Origin: Nonomuraea harbinensis | GTDB lineage: Bacteria > Actinomycetota > Actinomycetes > Streptosporangiales > Streptosporangiaceae | Direction: 5' to 3' | DNA: 64,000 bases | Assembly (NCBI RefSeq): GCF_019396385.1 | Contig: NZ_JAHKRN010000004.1 | Coordinates: 273,726-337,725, forward strand | Shown here: piece after piece, positions 26,735-34,488 of the stretch | How the letters are laid out: every line of letters starts with the position of its first letter | How positions within the stretch are numbered: position 1 is the first letter of the stretch | The notes under the pieces: generated by a model | What the model was told of the DNA's origin: nothing | The model's input: only the letters and a program-made list of their open reading frames with translations | Databases searched by the model: none | Translations under genes and position numbers: made by a program

Positions 26735-28036
26735 CTAGTTGCCGAGGTCGGCGAGGTTGTCCTCGTACGGCTGCGCGAGCTCGTCCAGCATCGCGGCGGG
26801 CTGCTTGCTGCCGTTGATGAGGTTCTGCGTGGCGGCGACCATGACGTCGTAGTAGCCGGGCGCCGGCCAGTCGGGGTAGAACGCCAGCCCGTCCCTGGCG
26901 GTCAGCGTGTTGAAGCTCTCGATCAGCTCCTTGCTCTTGGCGTCCGTGATCGCCGCCGGGTCGGCCGCGACCGGCACGCCGCCGGAGTTGCCCAGCAGGT
27001 TCTGGACGTCCTTGCTCATCGTGATGTCGATGAAGTCGTAGGCCAGGTCCTTGTTCTCGGACTTCTCCGGCACGACCCAGAGGTTGCCGCTGGAGCCGGG
27101 CGCCATCGTGGCCCCGGGCCACAGGAAGTGACCCCACTCGAAGTCCTTGATCTCCGAGGCGAACCGGCCGTACCACCAGCTTCCGCTGACCATCATCGGG
27201 TGCTCGCCCTTCATGAACGACACGCCCATGTCCTCGGCCTTGATCCCGGAGGACTTCTTGTCGAGGTAGCCCTTGCCGACCCAGTCGGCGAACGTCTGCG
27301 CGCCGTAGGTGAACTGGGGGCCGTGGAAGTCGACCTTGCCCTGGTACGCCTGGAAGGCGTCCACCCAGGCCCGGTCGGCCTTGCTGAGCGCGAGCTGGTA
27401 GAAGATCTGCTGCGCCGGATACTCGGCCCCGGCGGTGCCGATCGGGGTCACCCCGGCCTTGACGAAGGTGTCGAGCGCGGCGGTGAACTCCTCGAAGGTC
27501 GTCGGCACCTCGACCTTGTGCTTCTCGAACAGGTCCTTGTTGTAGTAGACCATCACGAACTCGCCGTAGTTCGGGATGCCGTACCACTTGCCGGCGCCCA
27601 TGACGCCCCGCTCGTCGTACTTGGCCGTGGTCTGCAGGCCGCCCGGCAGCAGCTTGTCCCAGCCGCGCCCGGTGACCTCGGCGCTCAGGTCGGCGAGCAG
27701 GCCCTGCTTGGACAGCAGGCCGGCGGTGGCGTTGCCCTTGTTGTACTCCATGAGGTCGGGCGCCTCGTCGGAGTTGAGCACCATGCTCGCCGTCTTCTGG
27801 ATCTGCTCGAAGCTCTTCTCCTCGAACTCCACCTTGACGTTCGGGTGGGAGGCCTCGAACTTCTTGATCGCCTCGGCCCAGGCCTTGCCCATGGCGGACT
27901 CGGCCGCCTCGTAGTGCCAGAGCTTGAGCACACGGGGCCCGTCGCTCTGCGCGGGCGGGCTCTCCGAGCCGGAACCGCAGGCCGAGAGGGCCAGCACCAT
28001 GGCTGCCAGCGCCGCCACGCCAGACTTTTTGATCAT
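26735..28036 (-). CDS. Sugar-binding lipoprotein of CUT1 importer
   Basis: 433 aa. Lipoprotein signal with lipobox LSAC and Cys20, then a family 1 extracellular solute-binding fold. The ATG is preceded by AGGAGG with a 4-nt spacer and overlaps the GH31 stop (ATGA). Lying in one operon with alpha-xylosidase, it probably binds a xylose-bearing oligosaccharide or its breakdown product. It is shorter than the LplA-type protein of the other importer, so the two systems may take up different chain lengths. Confidence 0.92.
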   Translation of the reverse strand: MIKKSGVAALAAMVLALSACGSGSESPPAQSDGPRVLKLWHYEAAESAMGKAWAEAIKKFEASHPNVKVEFEEKSFEQIQKTASMVLNSDEAPDLMEYNKGNATAGLLSKQGLLADLSAEVTGRGWDKLLPGGLQTTAKYDERGVMGAGKWYGIPNYGEFVMVYYNKDLFEKHKVEVPTTFEEFTAALDTFVKAGVTPIGTAGAEYPAQQIFYQLALSKADRAWVDAFQAYQGKVDFHGPQFTYGAQTFADWVGKGYLDKKSSGIKAEDMGVSFMKGEHPMMVSGSWWYGRFASEIKDFEWGHFLWPGATMAPGSSGNLWVVPEKSENKDLAYDFIDITMSKDVQNLLGNSGGVPVAADPAAITDAKSKELIESFNTLTARDGLAFYPDWPAPGYYDVMVAATQNLINGSKQPAAMLDELAQPYEDNLADLGN

Positions 28037-30330
28037 ATTTCCTCCTGGGTGATGACGGCCCGGCCGGGCGCGCCCGGCACCGGGGCGAACTCGACGGCGG
28101 CGACCCGCTTCGGCCCGGTGACGGTCACGCGCAGCGTGTCGCCCTCCAGAGTGGCCGTGACGGCGGTCTCTCCGTCGGTGTCGTGGATCCGCATGCGGCG
28201 GTCGCCGCTCCCGAAGGCGACCAGCGTGATCCGGTCCGGCGTCCGCACGGTGTCCCCCGGCTCGGCGACAGGGATCAAGGCACCGTACCGGACGAACAGC
28301 GGGAGCTCGGCGAGCGGCTTGACCACGCGGACGTAGCGGGAGCCGGCGTGCACCTCGCCCGTCCAGTAGTCCACCCACTCGCCCTCCGGCAGGTAGACCT
28401 CCCGCGCGCCCTCCGGCGAGGTCATCGGCGCCACCAGCAGGTCGCGGCCGAGCAGGTACTGCAGGTCCGCCTGCCAGGCGACCGGGTCGCCCGGGTGGTC
28501 GACGCAGAGCGCGCGCATCATCGGGGCGCCCGTCCTGGCGGCGTCCACGGCCGCCGAGTAGATGTAGGGCATCAGCCGGTAGCGCAGCCGGAGCGCGGCC
28601 ACCGCGTGCTCCTCCACCGCCGGGAACTCCCACGGCTCCCTGCTGGTGGTGCCGTGCAGCCGCAGCAGCGGCGACAGCGCGCCGAACTGGGTCCACCGGA
28701 CGAACAGGTCGTCGGTGGGCCTGCCGGTGAAGCCGCCCGCGTCGTGGCTCCAGAACGGCACCCCGGACAGGCCGTGCGCCAGCCCGCCCCGGATCGTGCT
28801 GCCCATCGCGGCGTAGCTCGTGTAGGTGTCGCCGCTCCACTGGGCGCTGTGCCGCTGACCGCCGAGGAACGACGAGCGCGCCCACACCAGGCTGTGCCCG
28901 TGCACCTCCCTGGTGACCTCGGCGACGGCGTCGTTGAACAGCAGCGTGTAGACGTTGTGCAGGTCGGTGCCGGTCATCCCGTTGGCCGCGACCGCGTCGT
29001 GCGGCACGCCTTCGGCGAAGTCGGTCTTGAACGCCTGCACGCCCTGGTGCAGCAGCGCCCTGAGCCGGTCCTGGAACCAGCGGACGGCGTCGGGGTGGGT
29101 GAGGTCGAGGATGCCGCAGGCGGGGTAGGAGCCGTGCCAGGTGTCGGCCACGTACGGCTCACCATCGGGCTTTTTCAGGAAATATCCGGCATCGGCTGCT
29201 TCCTGGAACGCCGGGCTCTGATGGGAGATGTACGGGTTCATCCACAGGCAGACCTTGAACCCCATCCCGTCCAGCTCCGCCAGCATCGCCTCCGGCTCGG
29301 GGAAGTTGACCGGGTCCCAGCGCAGGTCCGACCAGTGGCCGTCGGTCTGCCAGTAGGTGTCCAGGTGCAGCACGTCGCACGGGATGCCGCGCTCCCTGAT
29401 CGTGCGCGCCCTGGCCAGCACCCGCTCCTGGCTGTCGACGCAGAAGCCGGAGGAGATCCAGGTGCCGAACGCCCACTTCGGCGGCAGCACCGGCCGGCAG
29501 GTCAGCCCGTTGTAGCGCTCCAGCACCTCGGCCGGGGTCGGCCCGGCCAGCACGTAGTAGTCCATGACGTCGTCGGGCACCACGATCTGCACCGCGCTGT
29601 GCGTCGACTGGCACACGTCGAACTCGGTGGGCGCGCCGCTGTCGACCAGCACCCCGTACCCCTTGCTCGACACGTACAGCGGGATGTTCTTGTACGCGCG
29701 CTGCGACTCGGCGCCGAAGGCGTCGAAGTTCCACATCAGGGGCCGCTGGCCGCGCTTGTCGAGCGGCGCGAACGACTCCCCGAACCCGGCGAACGCCTCG
29801 TCGGGCGCGACCTCGAAGCTCTCGTGGAAGGCCACGTGCGCGCCGCCCGCCGACGACCGGCCGAACGGCAGCGTACGCAGCCGGCCGCTGATGTCGGTGT
29901 GCCCCCGGTCCTGCTCCAGCAGCGGGGCGCCGGTGGCGTCGGTGAAGCGCAGGTGCCACGGCGCCAGCCTGATCTCGGCCCGCAGCGAGCCCGCGTCGAT
30001 CACGATCGGCTCCCCCGGCGTCACCTCGGCCCGCGCTCCCGCGTACGAGCCCGGCGTCACCATCGCGATGGCCCGCTCCGAGCGGGGCCGGGCGTCGGCG
30101 TCCTCGCTCAGCCGGACCCGGATCACGCCCTCGCCCGCGACGCCGATCTGCACGACCAGGGTCTCCTCCGCCGTGGTGACGGCCTTCAGCATCACTCCCG
30201 CGCCGTCGGCGGCGACCAGCTCGGCGGCGGTCAGCGCGGACAGTCCACCCTCGCCGTGGGCGCGCACCGGCAGCTCGGGCGGGTCGGCGACGAAGTACTC
30301 GTGCGCGACGAGTGGGGGGCGGTAGGGCAT
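28033..30330 (-). CDS. Glycoside hydrolase family 31, probable alpha-xylosidase (YicI/XylS type)
   Basis: 765 aa with no signal peptide. Catalytic nucleophile Asp437 lies in FKTDFAEGVP, the KTDF-E signature of alpha-xylosidases, and acid/base Asp501 in WSGDTY. N-terminal beta-sandwich, central barrel and C-terminal beta domains are of normal length. GAGGAG stands 5 nt before the ATG. It would remove the alpha-1,6-xylose from imported xyloglucan oligosaccharides in the cytoplasm, preparing them for GH3 beta-glucosidase. It is the first gene of the operon under operator C. Confidence 0.92.
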   Translation of the reverse strand: MPYRPPLVAHEYFVADPPELPVRAHGEGGLSALTAAELVAADGAGVMLKAVTTAEETLVVQIGVAGEGVIRVRLSEDADARPRSERAIAMVTPGSYAGARAEVTPGEPIVIDAGSLRAEIRLAPWHLRFTDATGAPLLEQDRGHTDISGRLRTLPFGRSSAGGAHVAFHESFEVAPDEAFAGFGESFAPLDKRGQRPLMWNFDAFGAESQRAYKNIPLYVSSKGYGVLVDSGAPTEFDVCQSTHSAVQIVVPDDVMDYYVLAGPTPAEVLERYNGLTCRPVLPPKWAFGTWISSGFCVDSQERVLARARTIRERGIPCDVLHLDTYWQTDGHWSDLRWDPVNFPEPEAMLAELDGMGFKVCLWMNPYISHQSPAFQEAADAGYFLKKPDGEPYVADTWHGSYPACGILDLTHPDAVRWFQDRLRALLHQGVQAFKTDFAEGVPHDAVAANGMTGTDLHNVYTLLFNDAVAEVTREVHGHSLVWARSSFLGGQRHSAQWSGDTYTSYAAMGSTIRGGLAHGLSGVPFWSHDAGGFTGRPTDDLFVRWTQFGALSPLLRLHGTTSREPWEFPAVEEHAVAALRLRYRLMPYIYSAAVDAARTGAPMMRALCVDHPGDPVAWQADLQYLLGRDLLVAPMTSPEGAREVYLPEGEWVDYWTGEVHAGSRYVRVVKPLAELPLFVRYGALIPVAEPGDTVRTPDRITLVAFGSGDRRMRIHDTDGETAVTATLEGDTLRVTVTGPKRVAAVEFAPVPGAPGRAVITQEEI

Positions 30331-30368
30331 GGACGCTCCTCTTCCAGACAGCGCAAAACTCGTGAATT

Positions 30369-30397
30369 AGTTTGGCGCCCATACCAACAAACGTCAA
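30369..30397 (-). promoter_or_regulatory. Promoter and operator C of the GH31 operon
   Basis: On the minus strand, TTGACG (30397-30392) and CAAACT (30374-30369) are 17 nt apart, a good sigma-70-like promoter about 40 nt upstream of the GH31 start. The dyad TTTGG-CGCCCATA-CCAA (30371-30387) fills the space between the two boxes, where a bound repressor would exclude polymerase. It matches sites at 14231 and 22083. Confidence 0.78.
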
Positions 30398-30423
30398 CGG
30401 TATTCCGTGAGCGCGATGAACAC

Positions 30424-30461
30424 TTAGCCCTTGCGCTAACCATCGGCCTCCGCAATACTTA
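30424..30461 (+). promoter_or_regulatory. Leaderless promoter with dyad for the ArsR gene
   Basis: TTGCGC (30431-30436) and TACTTA (30456-30461), 19 nt apart, with the -10 box only 5 nt before the ATG, which predicts a leaderless transcript. TTAGC-N6-GCTAA (30424-30428 with 30435-30439) overlaps the -35 box and could be the ArsR operator. ACTTAGCC occurs twice, 35 nt apart. Confidence 0.55.
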
Positions 30462-30466
30462 GCCGC

Positions 30467-30796
30467 ATGGCACAGTATTCGGCACAACTGGACGGCGTTT
30501 TCGTCGCCCTGGCCGACCCGACCAGGCGTGCCGTCGTCCGGCGCCTCGGCCACGGGCCCACGAGCGTCGGCGACCTCGCCCGCGAGTTCCCGATGACCCT
30601 CCCCTCGTTCATGAAGCACGTGCGGACGCTCGAGTCGAACGGGCTCATCCGCACGGTCAAGTCCGGCCGGGTGCGCACGTGCGTGCTCAACCGCGAGCGG
30701 CTCGCCCTCGTCGACGACTGGCTCGCCGAGCAGCGCCGCGTCTGGGAGGAGCGCACCGACCGCCTCGAACGGTTCGTCACGGAGGACGACCAGTGA
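30467..30796 (+). CDS. ArsR/SmtB-family winged-helix regulator
   Basis: 109 aa. The core reads LADPTRRAVVRRLGHGPTSVGDLAREFPMTLPSFMKHVRTLESNGLI, a classic ArsR winged helix. No metal-binding Cys cluster is visible, so it is of the type paired with SRPBCC proteins rather than a metal sensor. There is no ribosome site, and the -10 box sits 5 nt upstream, so it is probably translated from a leaderless mRNA. It overlaps the next gene (GTGA). Confidence 0.92.
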   Translation: MAQYSAQLDGVFVALADPTRRAVVRRLGHGPTSVGDLAREFPMTLPSFMKHVRTLESNGLIRTVKSGRVRTCVLNRERLALVDDWLAEQRRVWEERTDRLERFVTEDDQ

Positions 30797-31263
30797 ACCC
30801 CGATCTCGACCTCGCCCTGGAACGGATCATCCGGGCCCCCCGCGCGACCGTGTGGAGCGCCTGGACCGACCCGGCCAAGCTCGCCCGCTGGTGGGTCCCG
30901 GCCCCGTCCCGCTGCCGCGTGGACCGCCTGGACCTGCGGCCCGGCGGGGCGTTCTTGACGCGGCTCAGCGACGACGGCGCCGTTTTCGTACCGCATCTGG
31001 ACGCGTGCTTCCTCGCCGTCGACGACCTGGAGCGGATCGTGTTCACCAACGCGATCACCAGCGCGTGGCGTCCCGCGAACCCCGACCCGGTCGCGATGAC
31101 GGCCACGATCACGCTGGACGACCACCCTGACGGCACCCGCTACCGGATGCTCGTCCGGCACGGCGACCCGGCGTCCCGCGCCCATCACGAGAAGATCGGC
31201 TTCGCCGCGGGCTGGGGCACCGTCGCCGGCCAGCTGGCCGCTTTCACGGAGGCACCGCAATGA
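30793..31263 (+). CDS. SRPBCC (AHSA1-like) protein
   Basis: 156 aa. The START/Bet v1-like fold is indicated by RIIRAPRATVWSAWTDPAKLARWW at the N-terminus and GFAAGWGTVAGQLAAF at the C-terminus, the hallmark ends of the AHSA1/SRPBCC group. GTG start overlapping the ArsR stop, with GGAGG 7 nt upstream. Such ArsR-SRPBCC pairs are widespread in actinomycetes; the bound ligand is generally unknown. Confidence 0.9.
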   Translation: MNPDLDLALERIIRAPRATVWSAWTDPAKLARWWVPAPSRCRVDRLDLRPGGAFLTRLSDDGAVFVPHLDACFLAVDDLERIVFTNAITSAWRPANPDPVAMTATITLDDHPDGTRYRMLVRHGDPASRAHHEKIGFAAGWGTVAGQLAAFTEAPQ

Positions 31264-31886
31264 AGATCACCATCACCGAGTTCGTCACGCTCGACGGCGT
31301 CAGCCAGGGCCCCGGCTCGCCCGACGAGGACACCAGCGACGGCTTCACCCGTGGCGGCTGGCTCGTGCCGCACATCGACGGGACGTTCGTCCGGCGCGCC
31401 TCCGACTGGCTCGACCTCGCCGACGGCCTGCTGCTCGGCCGGCGCACCTACGAGGCGTTCGCGCGTGACTGGCCGAAGATCACCGACCCCGCCGACCCGT
31501 TCGCCGGACGGATGAACGCGCTGCCGAAGTACGTCGTCTCGAACACCCTCACCGAGGGCGGTTGGGACCCCACGACCGTGCTCGCCGGCGACCCGGTCCG
31601 GACGGTCGCCGCGCTCAAGTCACGGCCGGGGCGGGAACTCCAGATCCACGGCAGCGCCCGCCTGGGCGACACGCTGCTGTCGGCCGGGCTGGTCGACACG
31701 CTCCGTCTCGTGGTCGCCCCCACGGTGCTCAGGACCGGCCGCCGCCTCCTGTCCGGTGACGGCGACGCGTCCGGTTTCCGCCTGACCCATCACGAGGCGA
31801 CGCCGAACGGCCTGCTGCTCCTCGAATACCGGACGACAGGCCAGGCGCCCCGGGCCGAGTACGCCGGCGTCACGGCCTTCATCTAG
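31260..31886 (+). CDS. RibD C-terminal/dihydrofolate reductase-like protein
   Basis: 208 aa. It starts MKITITEFVTLDGVSQGPG and has LLLGRRTYEAF and HGSARLGDTLLSAGLVDTLRL, the pattern of the RibD_C/DHFR-like reductase family. The ATG overlaps the SRPBCC stop (ATGA), so it is the third gene of one operon. Members bind NADPH, but most have no proven substrate. A second, diverged member is encoded at 36086. Confidence 0.88.
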   Translation: MKITITEFVTLDGVSQGPGSPDEDTSDGFTRGGWLVPHIDGTFVRRASDWLDLADGLLLGRRTYEAFARDWPKITDPADPFAGRMNALPKYVVSNTLTEGGWDPTTVLAGDPVRTVAALKSRPGRELQIHGSARLGDTLLSAGLVDTLRLVVAPTVLRTGRRLLSGDGDASGFRLTHHEATPNGLLLLEYRTTGQAPRAEYAGVTAFI

Positions 31887-31906
31887 GAGGACGCGGCCGC
31901 CCCTCA

Positions 31907-32521
31907 TCAGGCGGGGCCCCGGCTCCGCAGGAGCGGCAGGTAGACCTCGTCGACGATCTCGACCAGGACGTCGTCGGGCACGGTCGTGAGCCCTCGCGTG
32001 ACGTACTCGTTGCGCAGCAGCGCGAGGGCCACGGTGACGACCCTCGGATGCAGGGCCTCGGGCGGCACCTCGCCGCGCGCCACCGCACGGCCCACGATCG
32101 TCAGCCAGACGCCGGAACCGCCGTCGGCGACGGCGTCGTGCAGCCGCGCCAGCAGCTCCGGCTCGTCGCCGACGCCCGCGAGCAGGCCGCGGAGGATCTC
32201 GGCCTGCGGCGAGGACAGGTCGCAGTTGACGCGGCGCAGCAGCGCCAGCGCGTCGTCACGGAGCGCTCCGGTGTCCGGCGGCCGCAGCTTCTCCGTGGCG
32301 AGCCGCTGGTATGCGGCGACGCCCAGCGCCGCCCGGTTGGGCCAGCGGCGGTAGATCGCGTTCTTGTTGGTGCCGGCCCGGCGGGCGACCCGGTCCATGG
32401 TCAGCCCCGGATAGCCGGACTCGGAGAGCTCCTCCACGGCCGCGCGCAGGATGGCGCTCTCCAGCTCGGCGCCACGACGCCTGCTCGCGGGCTTCGCCGC
32501 TGACTCTCCGGCCGCACTCAC
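31907..32521 (-). CDS. TetR-family transcriptional regulator
   Basis: 204 aa. The N-terminal HTH (LTMDRVARRAGTNKNAIYRRWPNRAAL) is followed by a typical TetR ligand domain with C-terminal extension. GTG at 32521 is used because an ATG at 32548 would put the operator-like palindrome (32529-32545) inside the coding region; both starts lack a clear ribosome site. It is divergent from the TIM-barrel gene at 32624, with two matching palindromes between them, so it probably represses both. Confidence 0.9.
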   Translation of the reverse strand: MSAAGESAAKPASRRRGAELESAILRAAVEELSESGYPGLTMDRVARRAGTNKNAIYRRWPNRAALGVAAYQRLATEKLRPPDTGALRDDALALLRRVNCDLSSPQAEILRGLLAGVGDEPELLARLHDAVADGGSGVWLTIVGRAVARGEVPPEALHPRVVTVALALLRNEYVTRGLTTVPDDVLVEIVDEVYLPLLRSRGPA

Positions 32522-32528
32522 GCGCTTA

Positions 32529-32598
32529 GGGTACCGTACGTACCCCATTGCCGAAAATGCCTGGACTCGCGGTTGAAATTTACGGTACGTTTCGTACC
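32529..32598. promoter_or_regulatory. Pair of TetR operators between divergent genes
   Basis: Two 15-bp dyads with the same pattern: GGTACC-GTA-CGTACC at 32530-32544 (within the longer GGGTACCGTACGTACCC) and GGTACG-TTT-CGTACC at 32584-32598. Centres are 54 bp apart. They flank the intergenic region of the TetR gene and the gene at 32624, as expected for mutual control by the TetR protein. Confidence 0.8.
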
Positions 32599-32623
32599 CT
32601 ATCGAGGGAAAGGACATACCGGC

Positions 32624-33625
32624 ATGCGAGCCAAGGGCATCGGTTACGACACGGGGATCATTCTCGACGGCGTCGAGAACAGGCCGTTCGACCGGACGAT
32701 CATGGAACGGGAGCTCCAGATCATCCGCGACGACCTCCACTGCACCGCCGTGCGCATATTCGGCACCGAGCCGGACCGGATCGAGTTCGCCGCCCACCAC
32801 GCGGCCGGCCTGGGCCTGGAGGTCTGGTTCTCGCCGTTCCCGCATCACCTCGACCGGGGAGAGCTCCTCGACCTGCTCGCCGACGCGGCCGAGCGCGCTG
32901 AGCGGGTCCGCCGCGGGGGCGCCGAGGTGGTGTTCGTCGCCGGGGCGGAGGTGAGCCTGTTCAACCGCGGGTTCGTGCCCGGCGACACCATCCAGGAACG
33001 CGTGGGCGCCCTCCTCGCCCGGGGGCCGGAGCTGGGCCGGCTGTCCGCCCAGGTCAACGACTTCCTCGGCGAGGCCGTGTCCGTGGTGCGCGAGCGGTTC
33101 GGCGGCAAGGTCACCTACGCCTCGATCCCCCTGGAGAACGTCGACTGGACGCCGTTCGACATCGTGTCGGTGGACGCGCACCGCTCGAAGGAGGTCGCCC
33201 ACCTCTACCAGCAGGGCATCCGCTCCCTGGTCGCCCAGGACAAGCCGGTCGCGATCACCGAGTTCGGCTGCACCCCCTACCGCGGCGCGGCCGACCTCGG
33301 CGCCCGCAGCGGGGAGATCATCGAGTACGACGGCGTCATCCCGGTGGGGATCAACGGCGACTACGTCCGCGACGAGGAGGAGCAGGCCACCTACCTCCGC
33401 GAACTGCTGGACGTCTTCACCGAGGAGGGCGTCGACGCCGCCTTCGCCTGCACCTTCGTCTGCTACGGCCTGCCGCACCGCCCCGACCCCCGCAAGGACC
33501 TCGACCTGGGGAGCTGGGGCGTGGTCAAGATCCTGGACCACGGCACCGGCGAAACCTACCCCGGCCTGCCCTGGGAACCCAAGGCCGCCTTCGCCGCCCT
33601 CGCCGGTTACTACGGCGGGCACTGA
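32624..33625 (+). CDS. TIM-barrel glycosidase-like protein, function unknown
   Basis: 333 aa. The strand order and two glutamates at expected positions (GAEVSLF near residue 108, AITEFGC near residue 214) fit a clan GH-A-type barrel with a possible acid/base and nucleophile pair. There is no signal peptide. Related actinomycete proteins are often auto-labelled abortive infection proteins; I recall this label but know of no evidence for it and do not adopt it. GAAAGGA lies 9 nt before the ATG. Expression is probably controlled by the divergent TetR protein through the twin palindromes. Confidence 0.75.
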   Translation: MRAKGIGYDTGIILDGVENRPFDRTIMERELQIIRDDLHCTAVRIFGTEPDRIEFAAHHAAGLGLEVWFSPFPHHLDRGELLDLLADAAERAERVRRGGAEVVFVAGAEVSLFNRGFVPGDTIQERVGALLARGPELGRLSAQVNDFLGEAVSVVRERFGGKVTYASIPLENVDWTPFDIVSVDAHRSKEVAHLYQQGIRSLVAQDKPVAITEFGCTPYRGAADLGARSGEIIEYDGVIPVGINGDYVRDEEEQATYLRELLDVFTEEGVDAAFACTFVCYGLPHRPDPRKDLDLGSWGVVKILDHGTGETYPGLPWEPKAAFAALAGYYGGH

Positions 33626-33643
33626 CCCACGGGCGCACATTGA

Positions 33644-33677
33644 CTGGATGCATCTCTAATGGAAAAAGTGCATCCAG
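33644..33677. repeat. Inverted repeat downstream of the TIM-barrel gene
   Basis: CTGGATGCA at 33644-33652 and TGCATCCAG at 33669-33677, a perfect 9-bp dyad with a 16-nt AT-rich spacer, 19 nt after the stop codon. It could be a terminator for the upstream gene or an operator for what follows. Confidence 0.5.
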
Positions 33678-33739
33678 GCGAGCCCGCGTGGGCGGGCGCG
33701 CGGTGCCCCTGGTCCCCACCGCGCACCCGTCCTTCGGAC

Positions 33740-33916
33740 GAAAGGGTCCATCTTCATCAAGAATCCCGACAACCGGTTCGTGGCCGAGCACGGCATCAGC
33801 TCCGCCAAGCTCCTGCGCATGTCCGGCACCGCCCGCTATACGACCGTATGGCGCGACGACAACCCCGGCGCCTGGCACTCCTACATCGGCATGACCGCCT
33901 CTCGGCGATCGACTGA
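33740..33916 (+). pseudogene. Remnant of a small coding region, unrecognised
   Basis: From about 33740 one frame has strong G/C third-position bias and protein-like content (IKNPDNRFVAEHGISSAKL, then TTVWRDDNPGAWHSYIGMT). It has no usable start upstream, and at about 33897 the plausible ending LSAID and its stop (33914-33916) are in another frame. This looks like the decayed 3' part of a gene. No family was recognised. Confidence 0.4.
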
Positions 33917-33923
33917 CCGGCCG

Positions 33924-34313
33924 TCACGCTCCCCGACCGGACGAGTCGTCGAACCAGGCAGCGGAAGAGGAGGTCAGCAGGAGAACGAGAGCCGCCACAG
34001 CTAGGCCAAGACCGAACACTGGTTCAAGACTCGGCTGGACCGACAACTGCAGAACATAAAGGATCACCAGCACGGCCTGGATCGCCACCCCCGCCCACCG
34101 GACCCAGGACCGACGGCTCCGCATCCCGAACACCACCACGCCGGAGACCACGGCCACGCCTAAGACATAGAGCACCTGGACCAGGAAGATCCCTCTCACG
34201 AGCGGCAGCAGCAGGACGAGGGTCACGATGGCCGCCACCACCATCTGCACACACAGGATGACCCGAGCCGCCCGTACCGAGGCAGGCATGACCGCGTTCG
34301 CTGAAGGATGCAT
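33924..34313 (-). CDS. Small four-helix membrane protein, function unknown
   Basis: 129 aa with four predicted membrane helices separated by short loops (RGIF, RSRRSW, QPSLEP). The third base bias is weaker than in neighbours and GC is lower, hinting at a more recent arrival. The start could be the ATG at 34313 or the one eight codons later; neither has a strong ribosome site. No family signature was recognised. Confidence 0.65.
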   Translation of the reverse strand: MHPSANAVMPASVRAARVILCVQMVVAAIVTLVLLLPLVRGIFLVQVLYVLGVAVVSGVVVFGMRSRRSWVRWAGVAIQAVLVILYVLQLSVQPSLEPVFGLGLAVAALVLLLTSSSAAWFDDSSGRGA

Positions 34314-34488
34314 AAGGCCACCCGGTGCACTTGAGGAGGATTTCTTCCTAAGAACCCATTCCCACCAACCCTTTCACAGTTGACCCGATTTATCGCGTAC
34401 CGCTCGGAAGTTCCAGCTTTGCCGAACCAGCAAAGAGGTTTGCGTTTCCGGCGTGCGACTCCGCATAGTGTGCGCGGAGGTGGTCACG

